NCBI GenBank assembly: GCA_033557685.1
Contig: JAWQRN010000070.1
Span: 1 to 41,620 of the forward strand
From: Sperchopsis tessellata
Taxonomy: Eukaryota > Arthropoda > Insecta > Coleoptera > Hydrophilidae
Reading direction: 5' to 3'
DNA length: 41,620 nucleotides
The notes under the pieces are model-generated. The model ran no database searches. It was not told where the DNA came from and was given only the letters and a program-made list of their open reading frames with translations. A program made the position numbers and the translations under genes. Below are positions 1 to 11,100 of this stretch, piece after piece (position 1 is the first letter of the stretch; every line of letters starts with the position of its first letter).

Positions 1-246
1 TGTTAAAAATTATTCTTGCCAGTATAAATATATGTGATAAAACTTACAAATTAATCGTGAGCACTCTCTGGCATGGTCCAATTACCTAACCCTACTGAGG
101 ACCAGTGGTACTGCATAATAGCTATCTACGGCATTGGATACCTCACTCATATGCAAATCTGAGCTGCTTGTTATTATTAAGCCAGAGAGTGCCCACGATT
201 AATTTTTATTCACATATATTTGTACTGGCTAGAATCATTTTTAACA
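1..246. mobile_element. MITE with about 70-bp terminal inverted repeats, copy 1
   Basis: Bases 1-72 and 181-246 are inverted repeats: both ends contain TGTTAAAAAT, GCCAGTA and a shared block ending GCACTCTCTGGC. The roughly 110-bp middle has no ORF. The left end coincides with the window edge, so the element may start a few bases earlier. A partial second copy lies at 444-625. Non-autonomous DNA transposon of unknown superfamily. Confidence 0.75.
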
Positions 247-443
247 TTTATACCTCATGATAAATAATGCAATTATTTTTCATTGTTAAATTTTTTAAAA
301 CATCCTCACCTCTAGGCAAAGTTTTCTTGTTGTGTCATACATTCTTGACGCAAGATTTTCCTTGCCACATTGATATGGCGCTTACTATATGAAACATTTC
401 ATAGTAAGTAGTATACATTTTATAGTAGGCCGATTTTGCTGTA

Positions 444-625
444 TGTCTGTGGTAGGGTCCAATTACCTTGCTGTACTGATGAGAAGTTGTACTGCGAAAT
501 AGTTTTCTATAGCATTGGATACCTCAGTCATACGCAAAACTGAGCTGCTTGTTATTATTGCACCAGAGAGTGCCCACGATTAATTATTAATTTTTATCAT
601 ATGTATATATTTATATATATTTGCT
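444..625. mobile_element. Same MITE family, copy 2, left end lost
   Basis: Matches bases about 67-240 of the first copy in the same orientation (GGGTCCAATTACC, CATTGGATACCTCA, GAGCTGCTTGTTATTATT, CCAGAGAGTGCCCACG) with scattered differences. The left terminal repeat is missing or unrecognisable. Confidence 0.7.
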
Positions 626-1880
626 TTATTACTTCTTGAAACAATGTAAAGGTTGTTAATCTCTTTTCTTAAATAGTCTCCAATTATTTTATTACCGTCA
701 TACATTATTATGGCATCCAATAACGTACATTTAAAGGTAGTATCATACAAATACACAATGAAAAAAAGTAAACAGAGAAAGTTTAAACCACAGGCAAATG
801 TAAACATTATATCTAGAGCCACATAACAAAAAAAATGCCTACATTTATTTTAAACTCATTTTGCCAGTTATATAATTTGCTATGAATCTTAAAAATCATA
901 CTGTAAAATAACTGTATCTATTATGTATAGCAAGGAACACCTTTAAGAAACATAAATCCTATAGTATTATTACTTCTGGTGGAAAGCATATCAATTTTAT
1001 TTTTAAATCCTTTTCACATTCATACAATTTTCGTGTAGATGGTTAAATGACCTTGACCTACTTTTTAAAATTCCAGCCTGAATTAACATCCTAATGTTTT
1101 CCAGGTTAATTTTCCTGTCTACTGCAGATTGAATTGGCATTCATTAAGCAAGTTTTCTACATGAACGTCCATAATCCAACATTTTAAAAATAGAAATTTT
1201 AAAATTCATGATTGCAAATTAAATGTTTTAGGGAAATGTCTAATCTATAGTAATGTTAATTATCATTGTTCTTATAGATCACTTCAAAAATATGTTTTTC
1301 ACATATTTTTACTTGTCCATGGAATAAGTTTGTTTCCAAATAACTACTTCTTAATTTTCTTTATTCTTTATGGTGGTGATAGTAAATCCCAGAAGCCCCA
1401 TACAAACTTTATCATTGGGTCTCTTTCCAAATTTTAATAACTTAGATATCGATCAAAACCTTATCATTTATAAACTTATTGGTAAGGTCATCTGAACCAT
1501 CTATTTTTGACTATAATTCAAATAAATAAAATCTATTCGAAACATACGGAATCGACATTCGAAAATATGTAATCAAATGCTATTTACAAATATAATAAGC
1601 TGGGAAACTAAATATGTTACAAACCATCAACCCGTTAATTCAAAACTTTGTCTTTGTTCTCAATGCAAACTTATCTTCTAAATTTAGTAGCCGTAGGTCA
1701 ATATGTTAAACAATCAACACAATCACAAATAAAATAAAAATAATTTGATTTACAATAATATTTCCGAAGAAATACATAAAAGATTTCTTTCGTGGAGTTT
1801 GTTGGTATTATGGTAATACTTCTAATTTATCTTAATCGATTGTGAGTAGCACTTTAAGACACTAAACATCATAAAAAAAG
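626..1880. other. AT-rich intergenic or upstream-intron DNA, no gene seen
   Basis: No exon-like frame flanked by splice sites and no repeat structure were recognised. It may be intronic DNA of the PLC-epsilon gene, whose 5' exons are not in view. Confidence 0.4.
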
Positions 1881-1884
1881 ATGG

Positions 1885-2540
1885 GTGTGAAAATCAATTA
1901 AAATTTTATTTTATAAAACTAGGAAAAACTGTTTTATTGCTTTTCAAAATATTCACCTTTTAGATTTATAAACTTTTGCATGTGTTCGAACCAATTCTCG
2001 AAACATTTTTTGAGAAGAAATCTTCTTGAGGTGATGAAAATCGCTGTCCACGCATTTTTTGTTTGACATTAGGGAACAAAAAAAAGTTGTTATACTATAA
2101 ATCAGGTTAATATGGGCAGTGAGGCATTAATTCGATGTTTTTCTCCTTCAAATAATCAATTGTTTGATGTGCTGAGTGAGAGGTGGCGTTGTCATGATGA
2201 AGAATGATGCGACGTTTTCGGTTGCAAACCAATTGTAAACAGCCTTTTCTGATGATGCTTCATTACCAAAAGTTGAACGAAGCGATTCTATGCATTGTTG
2301 CTGAGTTAGACCTTTACTAAAATCGTAAAATGTCATCCAACGAAAACCTTCACGTGAAATTTCAATTTTTTTACAAAATTGCTTTTTTTAAATGCTCACT
2401 GTAAACAAACTACTTGGTCAATTTCTAAGCTGCCACTGTTTTTACAATAAAAAATCTCAAATTTTACGAAAATAGTAATGATACATCTCAATAGCGCCAC
2501 CTAGTGGTCGTTTGTAAGTACTTAAAAGGTAACCCTTGTA
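1885..2540 (-). mobile_element. Internally deleted mariner relic
   Basis: On the minus strand 2336-2226 encodes the mariner N-terminal helix-turn-helix (FYDFSKGLTQQQCIESL, then VYNWF). The frame then jumps at about 2225 directly into the C-terminal catalytic part, RRIILHHDNATSHSAHQTI, ELMPHCPY and, after stops, QKMRGQRFSSPQE-like and NWFERMQKFINLKGEYFEKQ-like sequence down to 1935. The middle with the first catalytic Asp residues is gone. Ends are approximate; no clear terminal repeats were found. Confidence 0.75.
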
Positions 2541-2589
2541 GTTAGTTCCTATCTATGAGCTTGTGTTTCTACTTTATTCTTCTTCTTCC

Positions 2590-3015
2590 TGTAGCACTAC
2601 AATCCCCATGTGGGTCTTGGTCTGCTCTAACCCCCCTCCATCATTTCCTTGTTTCGGTTAGCATGGTATAATTCCGCACTACCATTGCTCTCAGATCTTC
2701 TACTTCATTTTCCTGCCACCTTCCCCTTTTCATTCCCCTCCTACTGACTTTTGTCGGTTTCCATTCCATTAGTCTTTTAGGCATTCTTATATACACATAA
2801 GATGACCGTACAATCTCAGACATCTGGATTTTACAATGCCATCTATGTCTGCTCTGTTTATCAGGATGTCGAGTACATATTTCATCTTCATTCTCCAGGA
2901 TCCTTATACTCTTTATTCCCATACTCTAAGAGTATCCACCTCCCTATCAGTGAGTGTCTACGTTTCTCTTGTATATGTGACCACTGGTCTTATCATTGTC
3001 CGATAAATTCTAAGC
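2590..3015 (-). mobile_element. LINE reverse-transcriptase C-terminal relic
   Basis: Minus-strand translation gives YRTMIRPVVTYTRET-TLT, then RVWE, LRLYGHLMCI and a basic Arg/Trp tail (GRWQENEVEDLR), with frameshifts and stops. This is the usual end of many insect non-LTR retrotransposon polyproteins (RPVVTYG-ETWTL, LRWYGHVQRM). Clade not determined. Confidence 0.6.
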
Positions 3016-3036
3016 TTAATTTATATACTTAGGATG

Positions 3037-3264
3037 TAAACTTCCACGGCCACAGTAAATATCTTTTCAGGTGTAACTGTGTATTGGCTTTCCTTTTTGC
3101 CGACATTTCATCCAACGTTGCAGGAGACATCATGAAGACATGTAGCTCTTGAAAGTGCTAATTGTAGACTGCCATGTAGGTCTAAAAAGTGCCAGGTGTA
3201 GGTTCCAACCAGCTCCAAAAATTACTAAGTTAGACTGACATGTAGCTCTCAGAAGTGGAAGTCA
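3037..3264. repeat. Penelope-like-type repeat with short inverted ends
   Basis: Starts AACTTCCACGG and ends GTGGAAGTC, so it has a short inverted repeat. Carries the block GCCGACATTTCATCC-A-CGTTGCAGG-GACATCATGAAG shared with repeats at 7183, 7288, 20380 and 39780. Its body (TGTAGCTCT, AAAAGTGC motifs) matches 20400-20530. Confidence 0.6.
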
Positions 3265-3479
3265 AAGAATCATTTTTTTTGGTGAGCCGTATCAACATCT
3301 TTAGATTCGTCCTTTCTGTCAACCCTCCTTCTTAACCGGAGCTTAAAACCGGCACATCAGATACTAGACTTATTTGTTGTTCAAAATATATTTGAAAAAA
3401 TCCAATCCACTCAATCCAATCCACTGAGACTTAAATAATAGAAAACGACCAATGTAACTGTAGAACCGTGTTTATTTCT

Positions 3480-4200
3480 AGTAAACTGCTTAAAACGCAA
3501 CTGTGTTCTACAACAAGTTCCTATTATAAATGGAACTTTATTTTCTTTAAACTTTAAATTCTTTAATAGGATCTTCAATATTTAAATCAAAAGCAAATTT
3601 ATTAAAAAGCTATTTGGCCTCATTAAAGAAACTTATTAATATTATGTCGTAACTTTTCCAAATTATAATATGCACAGATAAGAATATTGTAAACACTGTC
3701 GAGGTCAAAGCTCAAAATTATTGAATGAAATTTATATTTTCGAAAATTTTACTGTGTAGGATGAGTAAGAAAATGATTTTAAAGCTCTTTAAATTTTTCT
3801 TGTTAGCGATAGCTCCTTCTTTCTCCAAGGGTTTTGTATTTCGCAGGGTTATCCTTATTGCTTTAAAATTATGTCTTATTGCTACTACAAAATCATAACG
3901 TGACATCCACCAGGCAGTACAAAGTTTTTTTAGCATTATTTTAACACACTTGTCTTCTGATAATGTTTGATATAGCTTCTCCCAACTAGAAAGAAGGTCG
4001 CAAAAGAAAAAGTAAGGAGCACATTTACTACAGAATAGTTTACTACAAAGTCTACATTTGGAGCCATTTTTTTAATTCTAGCTTGTAAATTTCCATACAT
4101 AGCTCTCATATTCGTAGTTCCATCATAATGCAACCCTCCCTTTATATAGATGTTCATGTAATCCAATATCTTTATTACAGTTCGCTCTAATTGGCCACTA
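3480..4200 (-). pseudogene. hAT transposase relic (DUF4371/ZMYM1-like), minus strand
   Basis: Two adjoining broken frames. 4166-3936 reads YDGTTNMRAMYGNLQARIKKMAPNVDF, close to the DUF4371 motif YDGASNMSGKYNGLQARI with the RNase H-like catalytic region; 3936-3718 reads LCTAWWMSRYDFVVAIRHNF, matching the later SDTRWSSRYDAVVAV block, then LKSFKIIFLLILHSKIFENIN. A piece of the continuing tail (FAFDLNIEDPIKEFK) can be read near 3590-3540. Frameshifts and stops make it a dead copy. Confidence 0.7.
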
Positions 4201-4789
4201 TGTTAACTACATAAGGGTCATTACTATAAAAATATTAATTTGTTTCAAGTTTCTGTCACGTAGGTTTATTACAATGAATTATAACATATGACTCTTATTT
4301 GATTATTTATGATAATATCGTGAGAAAAATTCGGTATGAGTGAATAAAATAAAGCAATTAGTAAGAAAATTGTATTATTTTAAATAATATATTGTAAATA
4401 TTTAGTTGTTTTGTTTGTATTATGATAGATATATATTCAGGTTCTTCTAGGATACACAGTATATTTGTTTCTATATCAGCAAAAAAATTCGTTATTTTCA
4501 AATAAGAAAATACTGTTCGTTTTCATATTTACAATACTTCATTTTTTATTAATTTTGTAGTTTTCAAGCTTTCATATAAATTTTGAATAGTAATTCCAAA
4601 ATATCTACATAAATTTAGACAAACAATTCGGATTTGTCACATTTGACATAATAATTATATTACTAGCTCTTAGAAAAAAATCTTATCTGAAGAGAATACA
4701 ATAATTGTTAAAAAGTTTTTGGTGGAATATTCTGCATTTGTAATAGTTCTGTTCATTTTTTTGTGTTGTTTTGATCTAAACTAAATGCT

Positions 4790-4940
4790 GGCATAAAGGT
4801 GCATAATTTATTCTCCCAGAAGATATTTTTCCAAATGAACTTGCTACCCATCTAATAATAAGGACTCTTCCATCTGTTAACACAACTCCAAGATGCTGAG
4901 CATTATTTTCATGTCCCAAAAAAGTATAGAAATGGGGTTC
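4790..4940 (-). pseudogene. Possible second hAT transposase scrap
   Basis: Minus-strand words AQHLGVVLTDGRVL and IRWVASSF resemble the conserved TRWVASS-type region of KIAA1586/C17orf113-like hAT proteins. Short and broken, so only a tentative call. Confidence 0.3.
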
Positions 4941-5309
4941 CCACCCCTACACATGATAATAAACTACTGTTGCAGATATCAGGGAATTACCAGAAATTTG
5001 TAGGAAAGCAATATCGTCAAAATATGCAAAGCAATGTTAGAAAAAATTTAAACAATCTCACTTCTAGCGTAAATAATTTTTTTTATACCAACCGGCAGAG
5101 CCATGGGAACACAATGCAGCTTATTCAAGGCATAGGGACCCTTGATGCCAAGAGTGCCAGTGACAAGGGCACTTCGGATACAAAAGAATGTTTTTAAACT
5201 TTTATCACTCGAGAGAAATCGTAGAATAAGTATTTTGTTCCAAGCATAGACACAAAAGAGGCAAGAAGTTGAGTCGAGACAGCTAGCTCCCACCGTGCCG
5301 CTCACATTG

Positions 5310-6530
5310 CTGTATTATGGTTCCAGATTCCAGGCTATGATAACGGCGCAAATTTGAAGGGACTTCAGAATTTTCTGTTACAAAAAAATCCTTGTACTTT
5401 TATTTCTCAATTTGGTAGTTAACAATACAGGAAATGTGAATAATGAAATAATAACTTTCTTTGGACTAATATGGAGATTGTAAAAATTATTTACATCAAA
5501 GCATAGGGAAACTCTTAAAAATGACATTCATTAACTTTAAAACCAATAACTGAAACACGATCAGCAAGGTACATTGATACCTTGTAACCGTTACGATTGC
5601 AAATTTGCAAAATTTACGACTCTATTTAAAATTTATAATGATGAATCAAGGTCAGAAAAACGATACGAAGCAAATATTATATGTACTAAATACAAAAATT
5701 TTTAATTTCTTTGTTGTCTTGTATTAATATCATGATTTATTAACATTAATCCAGTAAATAAAATTTTGCAAAATATTAATGCAAATCTTGCAGTATAATT
5801 AAGAGCCACCAATTTAAAAAGCTATGAATCAACCTTTCGTTCTTCTGAAGCAAATTACAAGAAACTGTTGCACGAGGCTGTACGACAGCTATGTTAAGAA
5901 CTTGTCATTTGTCTATTTTTCCAAATATTGATCAAGTTCATCCCAGAAGAAAAATAAGCAATTTAGTTATGAACAAGAAGATAATTTTCATATAGAGTTT
6001 TTCTTCACAATTTTAAACACAACATTGACATCCATAAATGAAAGATTTGAACAATTAAAAGTTCATAATAATCATTTCGAATTTCTGTTCAATTATAATT
6101 TATTGAACACAGACGATCTTAGTAAAATTGCAAATAATTATAACCGATTAAGACAACAAAGACATAAACGGAAATGATCTGTATGACAAAATAAATACCT
6201 TTAAAAACCTATTTAAGTTTGAATTAGAACAACTGAAAAATCCTTTTGATACTTTGTAATTCGTTTATGCAACTAATTTCCCAAATTTAACAATAGCTTT
6301 TAAGAATTTTACTAACTATTCCCGTAACTGTCATAGTGGAGAACGAATATTTTCCAGATTAAAACTAATTTAAGATTTATAATAGCACAAGAAAAACGAT
6401 AAATTTAGCTATGATTCCAATACAACACGATGTATGTGAAAAATTGAATATCAAAGAACTTATTTGAGAATTTAATAACACGAAAGCGCAGAAAGTTTTA
6501 GTGCAAGAATTATAAAAATAATAAATGCCG
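5310..6530 (+). pseudogene. hAT transposase relic (DUF4371 to hATC dimerisation domain)
   Basis: Read in order across several frames: GYDNGANLKG (DUF4371), FFGLIWRL-KLFTSK, YEANIICTKYKNF, VNKILQNINANLA, FFFTILNTTLTSINERFEQL with NHFEFLFNYNLL, INGNDLYDKINTFKNL, FPNLTIAFKNFTNYS, then SGERIFSRLKLI, the hAT C-terminal dimerisation signature, and INLAMIPIQHDV. This is the ordinary order of a ZMYM1-like hAT transposase. Many stops and frameshifts show it is inactive. It lies in opposite orientation to the relic at 3480-4200. Confidence 0.75.
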
Positions 6531-6539
6531 TTAAATATT

Positions 6540-7135
6540 TCTATATTTTGCTTATATAAATTATATCTATTTTTTATTACAGTTGAAAATAACCAGTTAA
6601 TGATAAATATATAATAACAATAATTCTAGGGCACCATATAAATTGTTACATAAGAGTACCAAACCGGTCATGCCTACAGGTTACTACATTTTGAAATTTC
6701 AATCCATTGGACGATTACGTTATAAAGCATACACAAATTAATGTATTTTTGAAGTTGTTTTAAAGAGAAGAAACTACCAATTTATTTTGTTGTCTTTCAT
6801 TTAGCTTTAAATCTTCTTTTCATGTTTATTGTGTATGAGGATACAAAACGATCTACTAACACCATTTTTTGTTACGTAATCATGTGATATTCCAATATTA
6901 TTTACATATTTAGTCTAATGAATATAGCATGCCAGAAAAATATGTTGTGAAGCCAACTAATCAAAAAATCACACGTAAGTTTATAATTTATTTAAATACA
7001 CATCAAAATAATTGTCTAATTTTTTAAATTTATTTATATGAATATGATGGTCCGATTTAAAAAAACATGTTTACTCTTACTCTATAATTTATTTCAAAAC
7101 AGTATACAAATAGGCTACCTATTTTTATTTTTCGG
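6540..7135. other. AT-rich DNA, nothing recognised
   Basis: No coding signal, splice-flanked exon or repeat could be supported here. Confidence 0.4.
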
Positions 7136-7138
7136 ACA

Positions 7139-7361
7139 TAGGTCTTCCACGATTATTATCTGTATGAATGTTATTTCCGGTAGGAAACCGTGTAGAGGCT
7201 CTAACAAGTGCCGACGTTTCGTCCTCTGTTGCAATGGACATTTTCAAGGCGAGTGTTGTTAGTTCAATGAATGAATTCACTGCAGTGTTCCTTGCAACAG
7301 AGGACGAAATTTCGGCACTTATCAGAGCCTCTACACGGTTTCCACTAAGAATCTACATTCA
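7139..7361. repeat. Foldback repeat with 56-bp inverted arms
   Basis: Arms 7183-7238 and 7288-7343 are inverted copies differing at about five positions (both contain GGAAACCGTGTAGAGG and TTTCGTCCTCTGTTGCAA) around a 49-bp loop. Weaker pairing extends to GAATGT/ACATTC. A sister copy lies at 39745-39912. The two open frames over it are products of the palindrome, not genes. Probably derived from a Penelope-like element end. Confidence 0.75.
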
Positions 7362-7859
7362 TAAAAATCACGTTTCTTTCTTCGGACCTCAAATTGCTTT
7401 CCTTACTCATATTATAGTTACTTAATAAATTCAATCCTTTAAATAAATGACACATTTGACAACAACAAGTGATTTGTTTACACTGTCAAAGTTCAAATGT
7501 TTTGAATTGGCCCACATGACATCCAATGGCTATAGATTACAGTACTACATATTAACTGATTTATATTAATAGGAAAGTCATAATTAGAATTCGTATTGTG
7601 TTATATCATTTTTTGTTTTCTTAATTCAAAACAAGTTTGAAAATCAGATAATCATTTTCATATGGAGGAGGTACATAATATGTAAACCTACATTGTTGTT
7701 TCAACTGACTTAAAGAAATATATTAAAAGTTTGCCCTCTTAGTGCTAATTCTTTCACTAGTATTGATAAATTCTATCAAACTTAAATTCTTTAAACTAAG
7801 TTTCATATAATTACAATTTTTCATGTATCATTAATGACATTCATGCTATTGTGTTCCAG
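7362..7859. other. DNA before the first visible PLC-epsilon exon
   Basis: AT-rich, intron-like, ending with a pyrimidine-poor but usable acceptor (GTGTTCCAG) at 7859. No other coding signal. Confidence 0.5.
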
Positions 7860-8152
7860 ATTCTTCATCATGGGAGTACAGCTGTTCTTTGGGAAGGTAT
7901 GGAAGGGCCATCACCTCCTGGACCAAGAGGTGTTCTGTTATATCTAAGGCTAGATAGATCTTGTACAACATTAACTTGGGTTAGACCAAGTTGGAGTGGC
8001 CTCAAAGCAGGAACCAGTAGTGATGCTGATCCATTTTCTACTGACTTTAATTTGTCTTTCAATCCTGAAGAAACCCTGGCACCGGGTCTGCTGACAAAAC
8101 TCGCTCTTCAAGCTGCTGGAGAACAGTCTACTGGTACAACATTAGACGATGG
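7860..8152 (+). CDS. PLCE1: PLC-epsilon exon 1 of window: start of PH domain
   Basis: Acceptor GTTCCAG directly precedes the exon and the donor is GTAAGA. It enters in phase 0 and leaves two bases (GG), completed by G of the next exon 10 kb away. It encodes the first strands of the PH domain ([17 protein letters not shown]), then a Ser/Asp-rich loop. The incoming phase 0 means that the preceding exon, probably carrying the end of the CDC25 domain, also ends on a codon boundary. Confidence 0.9.
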
Positions 8153-11100
8153 GTAAGAAATGCTTCTTTTAATTTGTTTGATGCTCCTGGATATTCTTTA
8201 ATTTACCGGGAAAGTTTTAAAGCTAACATCTTTTTAAATGTAGAATATACATATTGTTTAATAATTAACGGAAAGAGCAGCATAACATTTTTGATAGTAC
8301 TTTTTTTTAATTTGAAGTATATGTACTCGTAAAATATATTAAAGAATTATATTATCTATAACAATTGTATTTGGTTGACAGACAAGCTGGGTTAAAGTCT
8401 TGTCAAAATGAAAGAAGCTTCCTACAACCAATAATCCACAAGCAGGTTGATAAGCATCTGCGCATTATATGTAAATGTTTGACAAATGGTAATCACTATG
8501 GTTGTTATGGTGGCAAGTACTTCCATGTATTGAAAATAAACGTACAGTTCTTGACACTATCCATTGTCAACCCCATTCTTTCGTTATTTTGAACAAATAA
8601 AGTTATTTCTATCTAAATAAATTTGTTTCAATTTATATCTATCTGAAGCAACCCAAATGCTGCTCACGAACAACACATAAATGCATCTATTTCATTATAT
8701 TCATATATATAAATAATCATATCAACCATAATATAAGTACAGCATGGCACAATATTTGTTCGTTTAATTTTAATATTTATTACAAATTTTATAAATTACA
8801 AAATTGATGTCTATGAATAAGTACAGATTTCTGTACACTTTACATTTCATTTTATTATTAATTTGTACAAAAAAACAAAAGTTAAAAATGAGTATGATCT
8901 CCATGAACAGCTACAAAGCTTTGACATTTTTCTGGCATTGATTGAATTAGATTATCGATCAAGTCTCGTGGAATCATCCCAATCCTCTTTGAGAGTAAAG
9001 TTCCGGAATTGTACATGATGACATGTTTCGTGCAGCAACGCATCTTTCTAATGCATCCCTTGCATGTTCAATCGGATTATCATCAGGATATTTGCTGGCT
9101 ATTCTTTCGATTCCCAGTTCATAAATTCAGTTTTCCACGATGTTTTCTCGATATGGACAAGTCCTCCTCCTGCTGCTTACAGAAGAACAATGGGTCACAG
9201 AATCTCATCCAGATAGATTTCGGCAGTAAGAGAGTCATTCCAATAAAATAAAGATCCATATGTCCGCCAGTATTTATTACAACCCATACCATCAAACTGG
9301 CACTCTCATATTATAACTTTTCTCAAACAAATTGTGGATTATTTTGTGTTCTGGGTTCATGCCAATTAGAAACACACCTATTACTTAATTCCAAAGTAAA
9401 TCTTGATTTGTCACTAATCAATACTTGCCTCCAATCGATATGCCCCCAATTCCTGTGCATCTCTGCCCACCTTCTACGAGCTCTTTTGTGCCCCAAAGTC
9501 CTCGAACATGTCATGAAGACGATTTTTTATTGCTTGTGTTGACCACCAGCCTTTCAATGGCAACGGAAAACTCTGTTCAAAGCTGGGTAACATTAAGAGT
9601 TCGATTTCTTAGTGCAAATAGCGAGATATAATGATCATATTTTGGTGTTGCTCATGCTGACTGATCTTCCTTCGTTGAACATCTCCATTTACCAAAAATC
9701 GAATCCAAATTCCAAAGGAAAAATACACTTTGGCTCATTCCAAGAAATTGGGCGCTTTCCATTTAACCTATGGGTCTTCAATTTTCTGATTCAGACTGAT
9801 AATCATGCTCTACCATTCTTGATTGCAATAGTTGTCAAAATCACCACTAGTTACTAAAGAAATTAATAAATTTAATTGTAAACAAAAGCGTTTTGTTACA
9901 TGCTTTTAAACTCTCCAGGGAAAATTACTTTAAAACTTGCATGAACAATCATAAAACATGACAATCATACAATTTCTTGCTTAAAAGTGTTGCAGTTACA
10001 ATATAAACATATTTGCAGGTGTTATTTTAACTGTTTGTTTCTTTTATTATCATTTTTATGAAATATCTCTTAATTATTTTGAGTAGTGTAATTTGTTTTT
10101 GCTTGGAATATTGTTTTACTACTCTTATGATTTTCATAAAATATCCTGCAATTCTTCTCTTCCTCTGTTTCTTCTGTTACTTCCTTTGGGGCGTGGCAAT
10201 TTACTAGTATTAAATGCTCAAATGAATTGCTCTTGTCTTGATAATTTTTATCCATATATCTTTCTTTTTGCTTTTAGAGTAAAAATCAGACAGTTGTAGT
10301 AGTCATCAGCGCTTGTTTTATCAAACCTGTTTAACCACGAGACTAACATTATCATTTTATTACAAAAATAATGAACTCTATTTTTACAAATTCGTATCAA
10401 AACGAAATAACTTAAGGGTTCATTTTACAGGAGGTATTAATAGCTAATTAGCCTAGGCAGTTTCCTATTGAAAAAATAATGTTCCGTTACCATAGCAATC
10501 AACAATTGGTGATTAAAAGACCCCTAGGGGCGCTAGCATCGAATCCAATATGGCCGTCAGATGGTGGATAAATAGCATTGTTTACATTGCATGATTCATG
10601 TTTACACTGTGATAAAGTGCTTAAAATTAATTCATTTCCCATAATGTTTGAGCCATCGGTTGATATCGCTGATATTATGGATTATGTAGGTGATTTCAAA
10701 AAACCATTTTTTGGGGGATCGGCTATTATCAAGACAAATCACCTGATCGAATGTGGTGTGATAGCAAGGACGGATGTCGGGATCCAAATCATTTCATTGT
10801 GTCTGCAAACATCGCATTTGAATTAGAGGCCTCATGAAATAAATGTTATTTTCCAGAGGTTAGCATTCACTTAAATTCTCCTCCTGTAATGATACTAACT
10901 TAAATATGATGTCGATGATACCACCTATTGAAAACTACAGTAGGTAGGCAACTGCAGTAGGTAGGCAACTGCAGTAGGTATATGCCTTCTTTTTAGTAAA
11001 TTGTACATTTTGTGTAGGCATGCAGTATAAAATTACCTAGGTAGGTACTACGCATATCAGTACATGATTTCCTATATACAAATCAAAAGATGTTACAGGT

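Noticed and set aside
5048..5305. 85-codon minus-strand frame with a Cys-rich start
   Set aside because: No recognisable domain; it lies beside a plus-strand hAT relic and is probably chance.
7038..7425. Two overlapping plus-strand frames (74 and 85 codons)
   Set aside because: They run across the arms of the foldback repeat; the translation is a by-product of the palindrome and has no splice context or motif.
8365..8592. A C-terminal transposase piece (YGGKYFHVL)
   Set aside because: Only a few residues resemble DDE transposase ends; no supporting block upstream.
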